Source of the DNA: Eumeta japonica | Lineage: Eukaryota > Arthropoda > Insecta > Lepidoptera > Psychidae | Assembly (NCBI GenBank): GCA_005406025.1 | Contig: BGZK01000881.1 | Span: 1-64,000 of the forward strand | Length of the DNA stretch: 64,000 nt | Direction of reading: 5' to 3' | Shown: piece after piece, positions 61,959 to 64,000 of the stretch | Layout: every line of letters starts with the position of its first letter | How positions within the stretch are numbered: the stretch's first letter is position 1 | Translations under genes and position numbers: made by a program | Notes under the pieces: generated by a model | What the model saw: the letters and a program-made list of their open reading frames with translations, nothing else | The model's database searches: none | Told to the model about the DNA's origin: nothing

Positions 61959-62499
61959 TCTGAGATAAAAAGCTTAGATCATCTACGTAGAAATGTCGTA
62001 TTGGCAACATTAGGACAGTAGAACAGCTGGTGCATAGGTACACTGTGGATCACTGGCCGGCTGGTGCTCCGTTTTGCACAGCCACAATCAGTCGCAAACT
62101 TCACTGATGCAAGTCGTCTCGTTGCTCCGTGACCCGATCGCACCCGAGTAGTAGTTTGGTACAATTTGGGCAAAGTTGTACTAAAAAGAAAGACATTATG
62201 AATATTTGCGATAAGATGCATGATTGAATTAATCCTGTATATTATAATAATGTTTAAAATATCATATTTCGTAAAATGCTAATACATTTTATTGTTTTTA
62301 TTGTAAATGGTACACTGATGATTTAGGCATATGTATATTGGTGGGTAGTTCTCCAAAAAAATCGAAAAACGTGTCCATAAGTAATTTCATGCGTTGTTAA
62401 CAGTATGACATCAGCTTATTATTTTTTTATGAACACTATAGAACTATAGCTACATGTAGCGTGCATTATTTTAGTGTTCTTGTTCCTGATGAAGAATAT
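61959..62499. other. Intron 6, GC-richer patch, nothing recognised
   Basis: 62020-62160 is GC-richer (CACTGGCCGGCTGGTGCTCC, GACCCGATCGCACCCGAGTA) but has no domain in any frame. Confidence 0.4.
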
Positions 62500-63425
62500 C
62501 AGTTGATCGAATACCCTAAAAATCATTCCCTCATCATGTCCTACCCTCAAAATTACGACGATATTATTATGCTAATTCATCTCACCATACAGAAATGTTA
62601 ATTGTTATATCATTTTTTATTTCAAAAATACTACTTTTAACACTAAAACTTACTTTCATTGAGTAATGAGTAATAAATTACTCGAAAATTGATTTTTTGT
62701 CTTTGTCCCACCAAAACAGAATCATTCCCTCACATTTTATAAACACTTGTTCAGTAATTTTATATTTGACTTTTAGCTACCACATTAATGAATTATTAAC
62801 AGTTGGAAACTCTGTCAGTGTGGCCTTACCATCATTATTGCCCGACGAAAAAGAATTTAATGAACTTCAGTCATTTTTTATGAATTATTTAAATATTACA
62901 TTTTCACGCATCAATCCCTCAATTGAAGTTTGAACTAGATAAATGTTTTATCTTTTCATAATTATTAGATTTTCTTGCTGACTAGGAGGTGCAATATTAG
63001 CGTTCAATTACAAATCAAACTCAGATTATATATAAGCACGTTTTGTTGATTATATTTGATTTTCGTCATTCCCTCACCATCATTCCCTCATGAAAATTAT
63101 AAATAAGGGAAATGATTATTATAAGTATTATGAGTAAAGTAACGATATATCAGTTTTCTATCGTCAATATGATTATCCACATTCACCTTGGGAAGGTTTT
63201 TTATACCATGTGCAACGATAAACTTAACGATATCGCAGTTTTTTTGAAATGTAATAGCCGAAAATAGCTGCTGCGGTTTTAAACAAGTTCCAAATGTTAA
63301 AAACTAATTTTTGCAATGAATGAATTTGTATTTTTGAAAAAAAATCATAATTGTTTCATAAATTAACCATACCCAACATGTAAATAATAAATATATAAAA
63401 GATTACTCCCTCATAATCGATTTTT
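62500..63425. repeat. Cluster of CATTCCCTCA motifs
   Basis: ATCATTCCCTCA occurs at 62523 and 62721, and twice near 63068-63090 (GTCATTCCCTCACCATCATT then CCCTCATG). Variants are CAATCCCTCAATTG near 62912 and TTACTCCCTCATAA near 63404. The spaces are AT-rich and non-coding. Function unknown; likely an internal motif of a repeat. Confidence 0.55.
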
Positions 63426-64000
63426 ACGAATATTTTGATTAAAAGTATGAAAAGTTAGGGACCACTTTGCCAACTAAAATAAGTCTCTTATACACTAATT
63501 ATTACATTAAAAAAAAATCGCTAATTATGTAAAGTTATATTTTTTTTATTTTCGATGGTCATTTTCGATTTTTTTGCACTCCCTAAGTATATATGACAAA
63601 AGGTGACAAGGACATGTTTGTCTGTTGCTTACTAGGGTGCATAACATTTACCATACAACCTAGAAACAGAGACTAACATTTAAATATAAAGTAAAGAATG
63701 TACACATTTAAAAATCAAATTAATACGTCAACTAAAACATTTTGATATTTTTTAAAATTGTAGTAATAGATTAAGGTTTGTGTTCCAGTATTTTCTTTTT
63801 TGTATAAGTGGGGAATCGTCAAAAAAGTATCTAAATCTGCCCAATATCTAAATATTTAAATTTCGCCATTGACATTATAATACATCACATAAATTTTAGC
63901 AGTGGGATAATTTATTCTTAGATTGTTTCTATAAGATGGCAAACTAAATATTTTTCGTAGGTGGATACTTCTACAAAACTATTAAATTGTCATTTCTCAG
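63426..64000. other. End of window, intron 6
   Basis: AT-rich, no coding. The window ends exactly in GTCATTTCTCAG, which has the form of a splice acceptor, so Cpsf6 exon 7 might begin at the next base. This is a guess from ten bases. Confidence 0.3.

Noticed and set aside
62697..62933. 78-codon open frame in intron 6
   Set aside because: No recognised domain; it lies within the CATTCCCTCA cluster and its start is not supported.

Overview
This window is AT-rich insect DNA, almost certainly from a moth or butterfly. Evidence for that is the insect telomere repeat (CCTAA/TTAGG), TRAS/R1-type LINE fragments ending in poly(A) directly against CCTAA repeats, several repeat families typical of Lepidoptera (the ACTAGCTG..CCCGCGG module, the AACCGACTTCAAAA inverted-repeat element, LINE tails made of GAATTT units), and mariner, piggyBac, hAT and Helitron remnants. 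There is one host gene: the 5' part of the cleavage factor Im subunit gene Cpsf6, on the + strand. Six coding exons (12428-59034, 336 codons) lie in the window and the gene continues past its end. No tRNA or rRNA gene was seen.

Region 1-12.4 kb is a dense nest of dead mobile DNA upstream of Cpsf6. It opens with the RNase H/C-terminal part of an R1/TRAS-like LINE (1-990). Next comes a decayed RNA-virus-type superfamily 1 helicase, an endogenous viral element whose clear motifs run from about 2395 to 4112. That helicase is itself split by a 1.0-kb inverted-repeat DNA transposon (2831-3836, TATA duplication) carrying a KRBA2-like fragment. A LINE-like 3' tail, poly(A) and (CCTAA)3 follow (to 4730), then a second, 5'-truncated TRAS-like LINE that also ends in poly(A) plus telomere repeats (to 5934). 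Beyond are a GC-rich repeated region (5.9-6.9 kb), AT-rich DNA, a three-unit tandem repeat of about 306 bp (8.95-9.72 kb), a Bel/Pao integrase remnant, a hAT transposase tail and a LINE reverse-transcriptase fragment.

Region 12.4-64 kb is Cpsf6. Exons 1 and 2 are close together (106-bp intron). A 10.3-kb intron then splits the RRM immediately after RNP2, a 22.9-kb intron follows exon 3, and introns of 5.6, 6.7 and more than 5 kb follow exons 4 to 6. All splice junctions are GT/AG and the phases agree. The encoded part has an acidic N-terminus, one RRM, and a Pro/His/Gly-rich region. The C-terminal charged region is not in the window.

The introns hold an RTE-like LINE, three different mariner-family remnants, a Helitron helicase tail, an R1-type LINE, a piggyBac-like transposase, two hAT elements with readable ends and duplications, a YqaJ-recombinase-type fragment, LINE 3' tails, two SINE-like tRNA-derived heads, and four long inverted-repeat (foldback) structures. 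Every mobile-element reading frame I could follow is broken by stops or frameshifts, so Cpsf6 is the only gene expected to make a protein. The most unusual structure is the LINE-virus-LINE chimera next to telomeric repeats at 1-4730.
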